64,000 nucleotides of DNA, from contig NC_135567.1 in the NCBI RefSeq assembly GCF_964340395.1, forward strand, positions 2,466,109 to 2,530,108. The letters run 5' to 3'. Under the pieces are notes generated by a model. That model was given only the letters and a program-made list of their open reading frames with translations, was not told the origin of the DNA and searched no databases. Shown here piece after piece: positions 44,171 to 57,143 of this stretch. The stretch's first letter is position 1. The number at the start of each line of letters is the position of its first letter. Source of the DNA: Glandiceps talaboti. Lineage: Eukaryota > Hemichordata > Enteropneusta > Spengelidae. The translations under genes and the position numbers were made by a program.

Positions 44171-45276
44171 TTTTAGTGACACTACAGTGACTAAAACACA
44201 AGCAATCTTGTAGAACGAGAACAAATACTATGAACCTGTCACAATGATCTCTAACTTAACACTACACCATGAGTTTTTCAAATCTTCCTATCATCATTTT
44301 TCTGCTTCTGTATTTTGTTATAAACAAAACAAACTTGATATCTGTCCATTTCCTATGACTTAGAACAGGTTACTTTTGTTTACATTCTTGACATTCTCAT
44401 TTTCCTGGAACATTCTGGAGACAGATATCTACTGCGAAATGTTGTAAAGCAGCAGCCTTCTCATTATCTGGCCACTTCTTTCTTTTTTATGTGCCTGAAA
44501 TTAAATTACAATAAAAAGTTCTTGTTGATGTTTTACAGCGAAATCTTTCTAAATATGTGTTGAAAATATAATTTAGGTTCCAGAACTTTTCATGAAGTGT
44601 GATTGTCTCTCCTAAATTAATAGCATTGTTAAGAGTCCATTGTTACTCACATGACTTGCAAACTGGGAAGGGGCAACACATTTGCTGATCAGAGAATTGG
44701 AAAACCCCATACCAATGATACTTTTAAATTCCTATATTGGAAACTAAGGGCATGGTAAATATAACCTATTGTACATAATTTGAGGCAGTCAATTTGATAT
44801 AAATTTAAAAAGCATAATTAAGCCTGTACCAGCTACATCTAGGATTTTCTTTTTTCTTCAAATAACCAGAGATATATTCACTAAAAATTTGTCAGTTAAT
44901 TATATTATGAAAAAGATATTGTATGTGTTAATTAGTAGTCAATATTATCTGTAGGTAGTGTAGTGTTCAGTTTAAATCTTGAGCGAAAACTGGGTTTTGT
45001 CTGTCATCATGTACACTATACTAGTTGTAACTGGATTATCATTTTGCAATCAGATAACCACAATATATTCACAGTAAACTGTAACAAGTCTTTAGTCTTT
45101 CTCAAATTCTGACAAGCATGAATCAACAACACCACTTGGATTCCCTCCATGTACGTTGTCATAGTCACGTATGGTCATTCTCTCCACTTTCCTACTTCTC
45201 TGTCTATTAAACATGATAAGCTGTGAGAGGGTAAATCTGCAAAGTTGCAACCAACTCTTGTTATTTGGATTAAACT

Positions 45277-46150
45277 TTAATTCCTCTGTAGTATTTTACC
45301 AACTATCTCCATATGGCTGTGGTGTGCTTTGACATCATCTACAAGTGGTAACAACATTGGCTTATTCCTTTTCCGTTCATTGATTGTTTTCTGCGCATTG
45401 CAACTTATGTCTTCAGACCACTTCAAGGTGCAAAGTCGCAGAAACTGTCTGGCTCTGGTTAAAAGACCATCATCTCCTGTTTTAATGGCATTGCTTTGTA
45501 AAATGGCTGCACATTTCTGAGGAATGTTTCCTAGTTTTGTGGCCAGAGTAGGAATCTTAAAAGAGGAATCCATTGTATCATATCCAGCTAGACTTTGTAC
45601 AGCTGCAACAAGCAAATCAAACTTGTGTGGATGAATACAATCTGTGAAAGATGTCACTTCTCCTTTACTGATCTTTCTCATTGAGATGACAAATTTACCC
45701 AATTCTCGTAGCTTTTGACTGATATAGTAGTGACGTTCCGCTCCTTGTTTCTTGTATAAGCTTGCAACTTGCTGCAATATCACAGTTGATCACTTCGTAC
45801 AACTCTAGCAATTTCATCCTGGTTCATCTTAGGTAGCACATTGTCCATCAAACCTTGATTTGCTGCTTGACAAATTGGTAACAAATGTACTGACCTTCCC
45901 TGTGCTCTGCATTTTGATGATCCATATATTGTAGGTTTTAAATCACAAGACCTTTGGTGTTTTCAAAGATCACCTCTGATAAAATACCCCAAGCAAAATT
46001 CACATGGTAAATAGTCTTCCACCTTTACTGCATGTGTTGGATGTTTGCATGGTATGAGGACCCCCCCCCCCCCAGCCTCTTGCAATACCCTGAGGTTATG
46101 AGCGTGATTACCTTTGATCAAAAGTTTCTTTAATAGAAGGCTTCATTCTT
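45277..46150 (-). pseudogene. Broken zinc-finger protein of an uncharacterised transposon-like family
   Basis: Minus strand. It begins near KKLLIKGNHAHNLRVLQE and crosses a run of G at 46062-46074 that breaks the frame. It then reads HAVKVEDYLPCEFCLGYFIR, with GDL and KHQRSC on either side of a TGA where this family usually has Trp: a C2H2-like zinc finger. MNQDEIARVVRSDQL follows, a one-base frameshift, and YYISQKLRELGKFVISM, IHPHKFDLLVAAVQS and RQFLRLCTLKWSEDISCNAQ to the stop at 45277. Proteins with this finger plus YISQKLRELGR and TLxERKxNKP blocks recur in animal genomes in high copy without known function; I recognise the pattern but not a name. Upstream the frame meets the 33-bp minisatellite. 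Confidence 0.55.
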
Positions 46151-46154
46151 TTCT

Positions 46155-48187
46155 GTGTACTGATTGGTTGTTCAGTGTCTTTCACCTGTGTACTGATTGG
46201 TAGTTCAGTGTCTTTCAACTGTGTACTGATTGGTAGTTAGGTATCTATCAACTGTGTACTGATTGGTTGTTCAGTGTCTATCAACTGTGTACTGATTGGT
46301 TGTTCAGTGTCTATCAACTGTGTACTGATTGGTTGTTCAGTGTCTATCAACTGTGTACTGATTGGTTGTTCAGTGTCTATCAACTGTGTACTGATTAATA
46401 GTTAGGTGTCTATCAACTGTGTACTGATTGGTAGTTCAGTGTCTTTCAACTGTGTACTGATTGGTTGTTCAGTGTCTATCAACTGTGTACTGATTGGTAG
46501 TTCAGTGTCTTTCAACTGTGTACTGATTGGTAGTTAGGTGTCTATTAACTGTGTACTGATTGGTTGTTCAGTGTCTTTCACCTGTGTACTGATTGGTAGT
46601 TCAGTGTCTTTCAACTGTGTACTGATTGGTTGTTCAGTGTCTATCAACTGTGTACTGATTGGTAGTTCAGTGTCTTTCAACTGTGTACTGATTGGTTGTT
46701 CAGTGTCTATCAACTGTGTACTGATTGGTAGTTCAGTGTCTTTCAACTGTGTACTGATTGGTAGTTAGGTATCTATCAACTGTGTACTGATTGGTTGTTC
46801 AGTGTCTTTCAACTGTGTACTGATTGGTAGTTCAGTGTCTATCAACTGTGTACTGATTGGTTGTTCAGTGTCTTTCAACTGTGTACTGATTGGTAGTTCA
46901 GTGTCTATCAACTGTGTACTGATTGGTTGTTCAGTGTCTATCAACTGTGTACTGATTGGTAGTTCAGTGTCTTTCAACTGTGTACTGATTGGTAGTTAGG
47001 TATCTATCAACTGTGTACTGATTGGTTGTTCAGTGTCTTTCAACTGTGTACTGATTGGTAGTTCGGTGTCTATCAACTGTGTACTGATTGGTTGTTCAGT
47101 GTCTTTCAACTGTGTACTGATTGGTAGTTCAGTGTCTTTCAACTGTGTACTGATTGGTAGTTCAGTGTCTTTCAACTGTGTACTGATTGGTAGTTCAGTG
47201 TCTATCAACTGTGTACTGATTGGTTGTTCAGTGTCTATCAACTGTGTACTGATTGGTTGTTCAGTGTCTTTCAACTGTGTACTGATTGGTAGTTCAGTGT
47301 CTATCAACTGTGTACTGATTGGTTGTTCAGTGTCTATCAACTGTGTACTGATTGGTTGTTCAGTGTCTTTCAACTGTGTACTGATTGGTAGTTCAGTGTC
47401 TATCAACTGTGTACTGATTGGTTGTTCAGTGTCTTTCAACTGTGTACTGATTGGTAGTTCAGTGTCTATCAACTGTGTACTGATTGGTTGTTCAGTGTCT
47501 ATCAACTGTGTACTGATTGGTAGTTAGGTGTCTATCAACTGTGTACTGATTGGTTGTTCAGTGTCTATCAACTGTGTACTGATTGGTTGTTCAGTGTCTT
47601 TCAACTGTGTACTGATTGGTTGTTCAGTGTCTATCAACTGTGTACTGATTGGTAGTTAGGTATCTATCAACTGTGTTCTGATTGGTTGTTCAGTGTCTTT
47701 CAACTGTGTACTGATTGGTAGTTCAGTGTCTTTCAACTGTGTACTGATTGGTTGTTCAGTGTCTATCAACTGTGTACTGATTGGTTGTTCAGTGTCTATC
47801 AACTGTGTACTGATTGGTAGTTAGGTGTCTATCAACTGTGTACTGATTGGTTGTTCAGTGTCTTTCAACTGTGTACTGATTGGTTGTTCAGTGTCTATCA
47901 ACTGTGTACTGATTGGTAGTTAGGTATCTATCAACTGTGTACTGATTGGTTGTTCAGTGTCTTTCAACTGTGTACTGATTGGTAGTTCAGTGTCTATCAA
48001 CTGTGTACTGATTGGTAGTTAGGTATCTATCAACTGTGTACTGATTGGTTGTTCAGTGTCTTTCAACTGAGTACTGATTGGTAGTTCAGTGTCTTTCAAC
48101 TGTGTACTGATTGGTAGTTCGGTGTCTATCAACTGTGTACTGATTGGTTGTTCAGTGTCTATCAACTGAGTACTGATTGGTAGTTCA
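46155..48187. repeat. 33-bp minisatellite, about 61 units
   Basis: Units read CTGTGTACTGATTGGTTGTT then CAGTGTCTATCAA, with variants GGTAG/GGTTG, TATC/TTTC and an occasional GTTAGGT that stops the plus frame. The minus strand reads long runs of DTEQPISTQLI/K. The higher-order pattern of variants suggests growth by unequal exchange. Confidence 0.95.
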
Positions 48188-48323
48188 GACACACTGTCTC
48201 CTAGGTTTTATATTCTTCAGTACTGAATCTCTAATAATGAAGGTCTTCATAGGTTTATTCTGGACGTTTTCTACCTGAGGGCTTCTATCTTCAATATAAT
48301 TGCAATTACAATTTGATGCCACC
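48187..48323 (-). pseudogene. Possible upstream exon of the broken zinc-finger gene
   Basis: After TTCAGTTTTAGCAG on the minus strand an open frame reads VASNCNCNYIEDRSPQVENV, then NKPMKTFIIRDSVLKNIKPR and RQCV before a TGA. Its Lys/Arg-rich end and position, directly upstream of the minisatellite and the zinc-finger relic, fit a 5' exon. There is no domain to confirm it. Confidence 0.25.
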
Positions 48324-48469
48324 TGCTAAAAACTGAACAGCTGAAAAAAAGTTACATGTGCTGTTAACATTGAATTGAAGTAAACATAGACACTGGGGTG
48401 GGTGGAGGGTGGGGGGGGGTACTGAAGTTTTGGATTGTCCAAATCCTACGACACCCCCTCCCCCCGGCC

Positions 48470-48640
48470 TTAAATAATGACGGCTCTCGTATGGACCCCA
48501 ATGGAAATAAGTCTTTAACTTTGTGGGTTATCCAAGTAATTCAACAATTTGTACTAGTTTTTATTTGTATATCTGTACTGTTGATCTTGTTGTTTTACTG
48601 AAATGAAATAAAGTAAACTAAACTAAACTAAACTAACCTA
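48470..48640 (+). repeat. LINE-like 3' end with AAACT tail
   Basis: GACCCCAATGGAAATAAGTC, then TGTTGTTTTACTGAAATGAA and ATAAAG followed by about four AAACT units. The layout (GG-AAATAAG...AATAAA plus a short tandem tail) is that of L2/CR1-like LINE 3' ends. 48640-49570 holds no recognisable gene. Confidence 0.5.
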
Positions 48641-49574
48641 TTTACTCTTCTCAATAATAAATCCATGCTATGATGCATAGAAGTTAATAGACATTATCAT
48701 GTTTCATGGTCAAGATGTCACAGTTTTACAAGCCACAGTTTCCAAGTCACAATTGCTGTCCTAACCGGTCTCCCATATTTTATAGATTTTTTAATGATTG
48801 CATATAATTCTCTAAAAGTTAGTTATCTACCAGAGTGCTAAATCTGATAGATATATTGTTAAATTAGTTTTAATCTGGATAGTCAGTTTGTAGTCAATTT
48901 CAAACATATATTTCTCCTACCTTTACTATAAAACATGAAAAGAATAAACTTATGTTATTATGTTTGGCTAAATAACCTACAAGCCTGCCAGGATTTGATG
49001 CTCATTTGTTCATAACTGAACTTGTCAAAATGGTGTCGGTGGTATGTAAATCATAAAATCTGAGCGGTTTTTTTTTGGACAAAAACAATTCTGAAGCTGA
49101 CCGATACATAATTTTATTTCCAATGGTCATCAAGTTTATGACTTCCATGTTTCATCATGGGTGTTGTTATATACCCTATGCTCTATGGCACGGCTGTGGA
49201 GTTGAGTGTTAGTCAGTCAGATTTGATTTCCTGTTTTTTTATTCTGTATTTACGGTGGTTACATATACAGGCTTGGTAATTAATTTCAACATTTCATTAT
49301 GTGTTATCCAGCAATACTTTCAATTGCTTTGATTAATGTATGCAAATTGAACCATATATACATTTGATTAGTTGTGCTACAAAATATTTTATTGACACTA
49401 TTTTTAAATTATGGAAGTGCCTTAATACCAAATAATGATAACGAGACTGTGATCACCATTCCTACACCCAATGTGGTTTTACATTGTACAGTTATTTCAT
49501 AGATCTAATGTGAAAGACTTAATATACATCACAACCATCTTGGGAAAAGATAACAGTTTAATGTTTGCAGTTGG

Positions 49575-49809
49575 TCAAACTATACATTTACATCAAATCT
49601 GGTGTAGATGTAATTATCAAAAAAGACACAATGTTTACACCACGCTATATTTTGCATCTTGGAAGGAAAACTATAGAATGGTACAACTATGTCTCAAGGG
49701 ATGGCAGATAATTGATTGTCATTACAGCTAATTTCAGAATATAAAGAGTTTCATTTCTTGATTAAGTGTAACGCCAGATGATTTAGCTAGAGACTATATA
49801 ATGACATAA
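49575..49809 (+). pseudogene. Decayed ankyrin repeats
   Basis: Three frames carry consecutive ankyrin-like pieces: YIKSGVDVIIKKDTMFT, then TTLYFASWKENYRMVQLCLK, then VTPDDLARDYIMT followed by TAA at 49807. At least two frameshifts are needed to join them. This looks like the C-terminal end of an ankyrin domain, unlike the single-repeat exons elsewhere. It lies just upstream of copy B. Confidence 0.45.
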
Positions 49810-50557
49810 CAGCTATGACTGGTTGCAACACATATATCAATTTGTAGTCCTGCTGTATGATTGTACACTCAGCCAGGCATGTCTCTATCATACATGCAAA
49901 CAATTCAACTTTGGCCCTTAAGGGTAGAGCACTGGAGGGTCTTTCTCCAAAGAAGGCAATGCTTATCTTACATAGAGAGAATCAGAGTGGACAATGCAAA
50001 TGTCTTAAAATAAAATTCCATGATGCAAACCACAGTCAATCATGGTCCACCGTGGTGTATAAGGCACAGCTGAATTTTTTGGGGATCATGGATGAACATG
50101 TTTGACCATGGTTAAATATGATGTTGGATTATCTGGTGAAACCTTGGTTAGTCTAAAGCCGGTTAAGACAAGTTTATTTTTTGTGTTACATAGACTTTAT
50201 GGTTGAAATGAATCCAATTTTGAGCTCCCCATATCTACATATATAAACAATAGAATTTGCAATATTCAAAGTCAAAGCATTAATATTTGTTATTAAGTGA
50301 GCACATGTTTGGCCTATTAGTTGATATGGAAGGGCATGGCCAGGATATTTTCATCATAATTACACTTAAATGACTATCAAACAACTAACAATACAAATAA
50401 TAAATAGCACCAGCCAAGTGTTGGTGTCAAGGGTCAAGGGTCAATTTTTATTTATATGTTGACAAACAGCAAATGTGGTCAATTCTGAAAATCCCCTACA
50501 TTGACACAGTGAACCAACACTATGTACAAATTGCAGTTTTACTTGTCCACGTCATAA

Positions 50558-52460
50558 TTAAGATAACGCCAATGCAAAGGATTTAGTGACCTTAAGCTTA
50601 GTGTCATTATTAGCAATTGTATAAAGTTCAAAGGCATTGGATCACCGGTCACCTTATTGATGCTTGATAAAAATTGATGGTATCCCTAAATGTAAAAGTG
50701 GCTCCACTTCTATGGAAAGAATGACCTGAGTACTGTGATGACTTGTATCCACAACTAATTAGTTCCACTTTTAATGATTTAGTGAAATTTGTGTGGGTTA
50801 GTGTTAACTGAGGGTTTTGACATCACTTTTTTGAGTAACCATATGAGAACAAATGGTCGGTTGTTTTGATTGAAGGGCAGAGATGGAGTATGTGTTTAAT
50901 GGATGCAATTGGACAAAGGAAAGAATTAGGAATAGCATGTAATGACAATTGCAATACACGTTGTCTGTACTGAATCATCTTGGTATGTCTTATGCTTAAG
51001 ATAGCATAGTCTGTATATAACGAGATGTCCGACCTGTGGAGATATTTATCATCTGCTGGTAGTTAGGCCGTTTGTTGTAACAGCTAGTGTAGACTTTCTT
51101 GTGAATGTGAAGAAGGCTACTAGGCAGACTGACTAGAAGGTTGCATTGAACGGAATGATTAAATCCAACTGTGTATGAATGTGTAATAAAATTGTGGGTG
51201 TTATAGGGAGTTTTTGCTTTGGTGGTGATCCATTACCACGTGAGATGCCACGTTTCACAATATCAAGGAGCCAGTTGTCTTCCAGTGGGTTGGGTAAAAC
51301 AGCCTCGGTGTGTAGTAATCTGATAATATTAAAGTATCCTGGTGTACCAGTTTGCTTTAAGGTAGGAACACTGCATAATGGCACACATTAAGTTGACTGC
51401 ATGGCACTGGCTGGATACCAAAGTACAAATAAAAACACAGGTAAGCTGTTCATTGTGAACTGTAAGTGCACTTTGTTGTCTCTGCATATGCTAGTCTTTT
51501 ATATGTAGGTACTTCTGTAACCAGGCTTTGTAGTTGGTGTTGTACAGGAACGTCCTGTAGTAAGTTTGGTTTACCAGAAATATTGTGTTACAAAAGTCGT
51601 TTAATTTGTTTTGATTTAGAGATAAGGTTCGTGTAACTGAGTTGATTTGAATTCATAGGAAAGTGAGTGGTTGTTGCAGTTTCAGTTTAACAACTTTATT
51701 CCAACTTAGACTGTGATTGTGTTGTGTCCTTTCCTATGACAGCCAATTGTGTTTTGGAAATCAAGACACATTTCCTTGCCAGTAGGGTCGAAAGAGCGTG
51801 ATTTTATCGTAGGTTTAGTTTTTTGTGGGAGAGGTGGTCATAGAGTGACATGTGGAGGTCAACCGTTCTCTATGGCAAGGTTGCCAATGCCTGGTTCTTC
51901 CTATATTTTAAGTCCTAAAACATGATAACAGATTTGGTGATGTATGATTAGGCATAGTCACCAATATTAATTATATGCTCGAGGTAGCTTAATTAAGATT
52001 ACATCCTGTGATAGACCATGTTTGATAAGCGTTCTCAGTATAAGGACGTTTGCAGAAATCCATTGGGGGAGTGTAACCTGATCTGGCTTTGTTGTTGTTG
52101 TGTAGACGAACGCACCACAAGTTTAGTTTGGCCATCATTTATGACTTCTGTTTCATAACAGACATCAAATGATCCCTTTTTTGATGATATAAAGTCTTGT
52201 ATTAGTAGTAGCTTTTTCTCACCTTTCACATTACTTGCACTAGAGGTTTTGTTTATACTGCTGTCTACCAGTTCGTCTTTCAGGGCGTTGTTACCCAGTG
52301 ATGCAAGGAGTTCGTCCAGTGCTTTATGCTGCATTGGCAACTTCAAATTAACCTCTGACTGAATGGTTTCCTTGTCTGTTCTGGTAGATAATGTAGGTCT
52401 GATGTTCAGTTATTCTGTCTCCTGTTGGGTATCGCTTGGGCCTGTCTTAGTAAGATCCAT
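50558..52460 (-). pseudogene. Tyrosine-recombinase retroelement relic, copy B
   Basis: Counterpart of 11888-13771 with the same early TAA and the same broken frames. Gag-like LPQW appears as a further shifted frame (HSPNGFLQTSLY). The core-binding block GYFNIIRLLHTEAVLPNPLE is kept with Gly changed to Val. A small insertion near 50660 further disturbs the catalytic part. Not functional. Confidence 0.75.
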
Positions 52461-52731
52461 TGTCCCACTGTTAAATGTAGTAGGTCTAAATCACTATGTA
52501 TTCTAATAAATACTAATGTGTTTTTTTTAGATCAAATATTTTTATGTTTTTGTTGTTAAATAAGACACTAAAATGATGAAATGAGTGAGTGGGATATTAT
52601 GCACACACAACGGTATTGCAGTGCTCTTATGGGCAAATGATAACAATCAGATGAAAATCAGTGACTGTGAAACACCCCGAAATTACAACTCTTTATAAAA
52701 TATATCAGTTTCTTGATTTTATCATTTTTAG

Positions 52732-52750
52732 AACTGATAAGGTTCAGTTG

Positions 52751-52797
<47 letters not shown>

Positions 52798-54050
52798 ATG
52801 GGTGTGTGTGTGTATGTGTGTGTAAAAACTTAAAGTAAAAAAAATGCTGGACCAATTGCTTTGATATTTGGTGGTCATGTTACTTCTGGTGTCTAGTTGG
52901 GACATAAGGGTGTGCATTTTGGGTCAAACAATATGATTTTTGGTCAAACAACTTAAACTCCAAAACTACTGGACAGTTTATACCTGAAATTTTGTTGGGA
53001 ATGTATGCAGGGGTAAGTAAATTAAGATATGCTCATTGCATAATAATTACATCAGTAATATGTAATATAGGGCTAAAAATGTGTCTTTTTGATCAAAAAT
53101 CTTTCATTCCAATACTACTGAGCAGATTGGGCTGAAATTTAATGGGGATGCATCTGGGAGTGTATATAGATGAATAATTATTGAAAATATAATGATCTCA
53201 ACAGTAATATGCAAATTAGATGCAATAAAGGTGAATTTTTGGTCAGAATTTTACATCTCAAGAAGTACTCGATCAATGACTGAAATTTGGTTAGATGTTT
53301 CAATAATTGTTATTATGCAGACGTTCTTAGTCTCTCTTGGCCTTAGCAACTATGACCACGCCCTTAGCAGCAACCAAATGCCAGAAGAGTTTGGTCCAAT
53401 TACATCATGTGGTAGGCAAGTCAGTAAACATTCAAAAAAATGTAATTATTAGTAGCAACCATGACCATGCCCATAGCAACTGCCAAATGATCATGTGTAT
53501 TGCAAAAATAACTACATGAATTAATACACAAATGAACAAACATTTTAAAAATGTATGTAAATGTGCCTAGCAACAAGCCCATGCCCATAGTAACAACCAA
53601 ATAATCACGGATATTGCAAGGTAACATCAGGGATTCACAGACAAATGAATAAACATTTAAGAAATGGATGTAAATGTGCCTAGCAACATGACAACGCCCA
53701 TAGCAACAGCCTAATTATCATGTTTATTGCAAAGATAACACTAATTAATAGACAAATGAATAAAGCCAAACAATGTATGCAAATGTACCTAGCAACAAGA
53801 CCATGCCCATAGCAACAGCCAAATGATCATGTATATTGCAAAGTTAACATCAAGGATTCACAGACAAATGAATAAATATTTAAGAAATTTATGTAAATGT
53901 ACCTAGCAACAAGACCATGCCCATAGCAACAGCCAAATGATCATGTATATTGCAAAGTTAACATCAAGGATTCACAGACAAATGAATAAATATTTAAGAA
54001 ATTTATGTAAATGTGCCTAGCAACAAGACCACGCCCATAGGAACAGCCAA
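52732..54050 (+). repeat. Dispersed composite repeat, copy B specific length
   Basis: The head at 52732 is followed by eleven CTGT units, TG runs, the body (ACTTAAACTCCAAAACTACT), and about six CCTAGCAAC...GCCCATAGCAAC units with TTTAAGAAATTTATGTAAAT spacers. Copy A has the head but not this body. The junction to shared sequence is CCAATCAACATAACAATAAC at about 54048. Confidence 0.8.
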
Positions 54051-54188
54051 TCAACATAACAATAACAATATGTTGAAATAAAATATTTTATTTGTTTACA
54101 AGATAAAATTACAATAATTATTGTAATTATTGATATGATCCATTTTTATTACAGAAAGAGTAATATGAATTTTTTCTTTTAATTATAG

Positions 54189-54281
54189 AGGAACAAAACA
54201 AGTCTACATTATGCTGCTCAGAATCAACATTTGGATATCTTTAAATTGTTGCTGGATGCTGGTGCAGAAAGAGATAACGAA
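54189..54281 (+). CDS. Ankyrin-repeat exon, copy B (TSLHYAA type)
   Basis: A 93-bp, phase-0 exon between AATTATAG and GTAAGT, the duplicate of 14489-14581. It reads RNKTSLHYAAQNQHLDIF, then KLLLDAGAERDNE. The first codon differs because GAGAAC became AGGAAC, which also creates a second AG two bases downstream that could act as acceptor and shift the frame. The rest is intact. Confidence 0.65.
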
Positions 54282-54545
54282 GTAAGTTGAGTTTAAATGA
54301 GGTAATCTTTTATGTATCTATTACGTGACGCGTACACCTATTCCAATGTGACATAGAATATGTTTGATGATAACTTCTTGATATGATAAGGTAGGTATTC
54401 ACATGTTTTCATAAGACAACCACCTTCACATAGTACTAAATCCGATAAGTATATTGTTAATGGCCTTTGATATCATGTTTACAAGTAATGTTGAAGAAAA
54501 GAACTATACATAAAAATTATTCTTGGTGCTCATGTAATTTTTATT

Positions 54546-54610
54546 GAACTGATAAGATTCAGTAGTGCTATAGGCATGAAAAAGTGTATGTGTGTGTGTG
54601 TGTGTGTGTT

Positions 54611-54641
<31 letters not shown>

Positions 54642-55180
54642 AAACAAGTTAAAGTAAAAAAATGCTGGGCCGATTGCTTTCATATTTGGTAGTGATGTTA
54701 CTTCTGATATCTAGTTGGGAAATTGTTCAAATGAAAATGATTGCAACCGAGATGTCCCTTTTGGGTAAAAAAATGTGATTTTTGGTAAAAAAAACTTCAA
54801 CTCCAAAACCCACTGGGCAGCTTGGTCTGAAATATGATGGGAACATTCTTAGAGGTGACTTAATTTATATTTGTTCATGACAAGATGATTCCATCAGTAA
54901 TATGCAAAATTAGTGTGACTTTTTTGGTCAAAAATTTAGATTTGTTCATGACAAGATGATTCCATCAGTAATATGCAAAATTAGCGTGACTTTTTGGTCA
55001 AAAATCTTTAATTCCGAAACTACTCAGCAGATTGGGCTGAAATTTAATTTGGACGTATCTGAGGGGGTATGGATGAAGAAATATTAAGCAAATAATGATC
55101 TCACACAGTAATATGCAAAGTAGGTGTAAAATGTGAATTTTGGTCAAAAATTTATATCTCAATAAGTACAAGTTTGGTCA
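54546..55180 (+). repeat. Dispersed composite repeat, copy B
   Basis: Counterpart of 14843-15560, with shorter TG runs and two instead of three internal GACAAGATGATTCCATCAGT stretches. Confidence 0.8.
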
Positions 55181-56290
55181 ACTGCAGTGCCAAAGACACA
55201 GTAAAGGCTGACCCAATTCACGTAGATTGGCACTCAGAGAATGTTTACTATGTAAAAGTTCATTCCAACACCAAAACAGCCAATCAGGAAACAATTGTAC
55301 TATGTAAACAATCGAAAAATGCCATTACGATGTGTCATCATGCAACACATACAGTCGTTGCTGTGTCCTTGCACTGCAGTTGGATATGGGTGATACCTAG
55401 AGTACGGGGCAAGTGTTGGATTTGAGTGAGGTTAACATATATTACTAAATATTGTCAGCTGTAGCCATTTTAAACAAATGACAATTATACAGTAAAGAAT
55501 TTAAGGTATTTACTATCACTAGACGTTATTTATTTGACCGTTGATGTTTATTTTTTGTATATTTCCGAGCTCTCAAATTAAATCTCACAAGTTAGAGTTG
55601 GAGTTAGAGTGTCTTTCCTTCTCGATCGTACTTACGACCTTCAGGTCGCCCTCTAGTGGTAAATTTGGCAACAGCGTGAGCTTCTATGGGTTCGTCCAGC
55701 ATGTGGAGCTTTGGTGTTAATGCTACATGTGGAAAAGTGAACTCTTGGATACATAAACATACCTCTGATATTAGTAGCTGTACAGGAATAATTATATATA
55801 ATCTCCCGGTGTAACATTTTTTTAAAAGTTTGCTGTAAAATAGAATCTGGGTAAGGTTTATGCGCATGTGCAAGAATGGGCCCGGATTAAATTTTATGTT
55901 TTACACCATAACATTGTATCCCCTGTAAAATAACATCCGGTCCGATCTACTATCGCCAGTTCCAAATGAGTTGTGATTGGTTGTGTGTGTTATATTTCCA
56001 ATCTACACAAATGAAGCTTCATTCTCAAACATGTGGGGGAGAGTGGAGGTTGGAGAATGGAGGGCAAGTACTTCAAAATTTTCAGCCTCTGTTGGAGGGT
56101 TACTTGAGAAAAACTGTGATTAGGAGGGTGTACTTGAAAATAAAATAAATAATTCTGTTGAAATAGATTTGTATTATGCACACTATCACTTACATCTAGG
56201 GGCATACTAGCCTAGAATCAAATCGATTGCGGATTTTGATTTCAAATGATGGGTAAATAATGAATTCAAATTCCCCATTGACATGGATTC

Positions 56291-56294
56291 CATA
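56291..56294. other. Empty target site of the LTR retrotransposon
   Basis: GGATTCCATACATAAAGCC runs without interruption. The single CATA here is duplicated around the element in copy A. Confidence 0.93.
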
Positions 56295-56755
56295 CATAAA
56301 GCCTTAAATTATAATATGTATCGGTAAATAAATTATAATTATATAACATCTGAAAATATGTAATAGCTATACCTAAAGTCTAAATATACACTATCAGTAC
56401 AGGATAAATAACTGCAAAAACAATGAGATAAATAAATAAGTAGTATATCATCAATAATAAATTACATCATCACAATACAGCAAGTTCTTTTCATTCCAAT
56501 GAACAATAGAATATGAATAAAAATAAATAGCAACCATATCAAGATTATAAAATATCATAAACTCGTGTCTTTTGTTGTCATCATAATCCTTGAAAGCCAT
56601 CTCCTGAATATGTTCATTACCCTCACTACCTTCCATCATAAATCATCAACCCCTGTGAATAAATGTAATATCAGCAGTGGTACAATCACTTCCATTTTTA
56701 CCACCTGCATCACCACCTGCACCCCTAGTACCATTAACTTTGCTGACATCACCTC

Positions 56756-56799
56756 TATCATCATCATCGTCGTATGGTATGGTATGGTATATCATTATT

Positions 56800-56841
<42 letters not shown>

Positions 56842-57023
56842 GTCGTCGTGGTCGTCGTGGTCGTCGTGGTCGTGGTCGTCGTCGTCACCACCACCACCAC
56901 CACCACCACCACCACCACCAATATCATCATCATCACCTTCAGGCAATCCCCCTTGATCCACTTTGTAAAAGTGATGACCTCCCTTCTTTGACCAATAAAT
57001 TGAGGTGACGGGGGGGGGGGGGG
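56756..57023. repeat. ATC/GTC/ACC triplet microsatellite with G-run, copy B
   Basis: Longer and more complex than copy A: (ATC)n, then TCGTCGTGG repeats, then (ACC)n, ending in a G-run at 57011-57023. Open frames in all phases (His, Ile/Val, Asp, Thr, Gly) are artefacts. Confidence 0.9.
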
Positions 57024-57033
57024 CATGTTGACA

Positions 57034-57143
57034 ACATGTATGTTAAGTAACCATCAATTCATAGGTCTTGAGTAGCATTCGAAAGGCATCGTTGATAGCA
57101 ATGAATGTCATATAAAACAGTCAAGTGAGTATAACTGCTAATA
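57034..57143. other. Micro-inversion in copy B
   Basis: CATGTATGTTAAGTAACCAT through ATAACTGCTAAT is the reverse complement of 28207-28314. Sequence equivalent to 27286-28206 and 28315-28350 is missing around it. Confidence 0.85.

Noticed and set aside
46996-47527. ORFs of 164-169 codons on both strands of the 33-bp array
   Set aside because: A repeat whose period is divisible by three leaves several frames open; unit variants with GTTAGGT break the plus frame.
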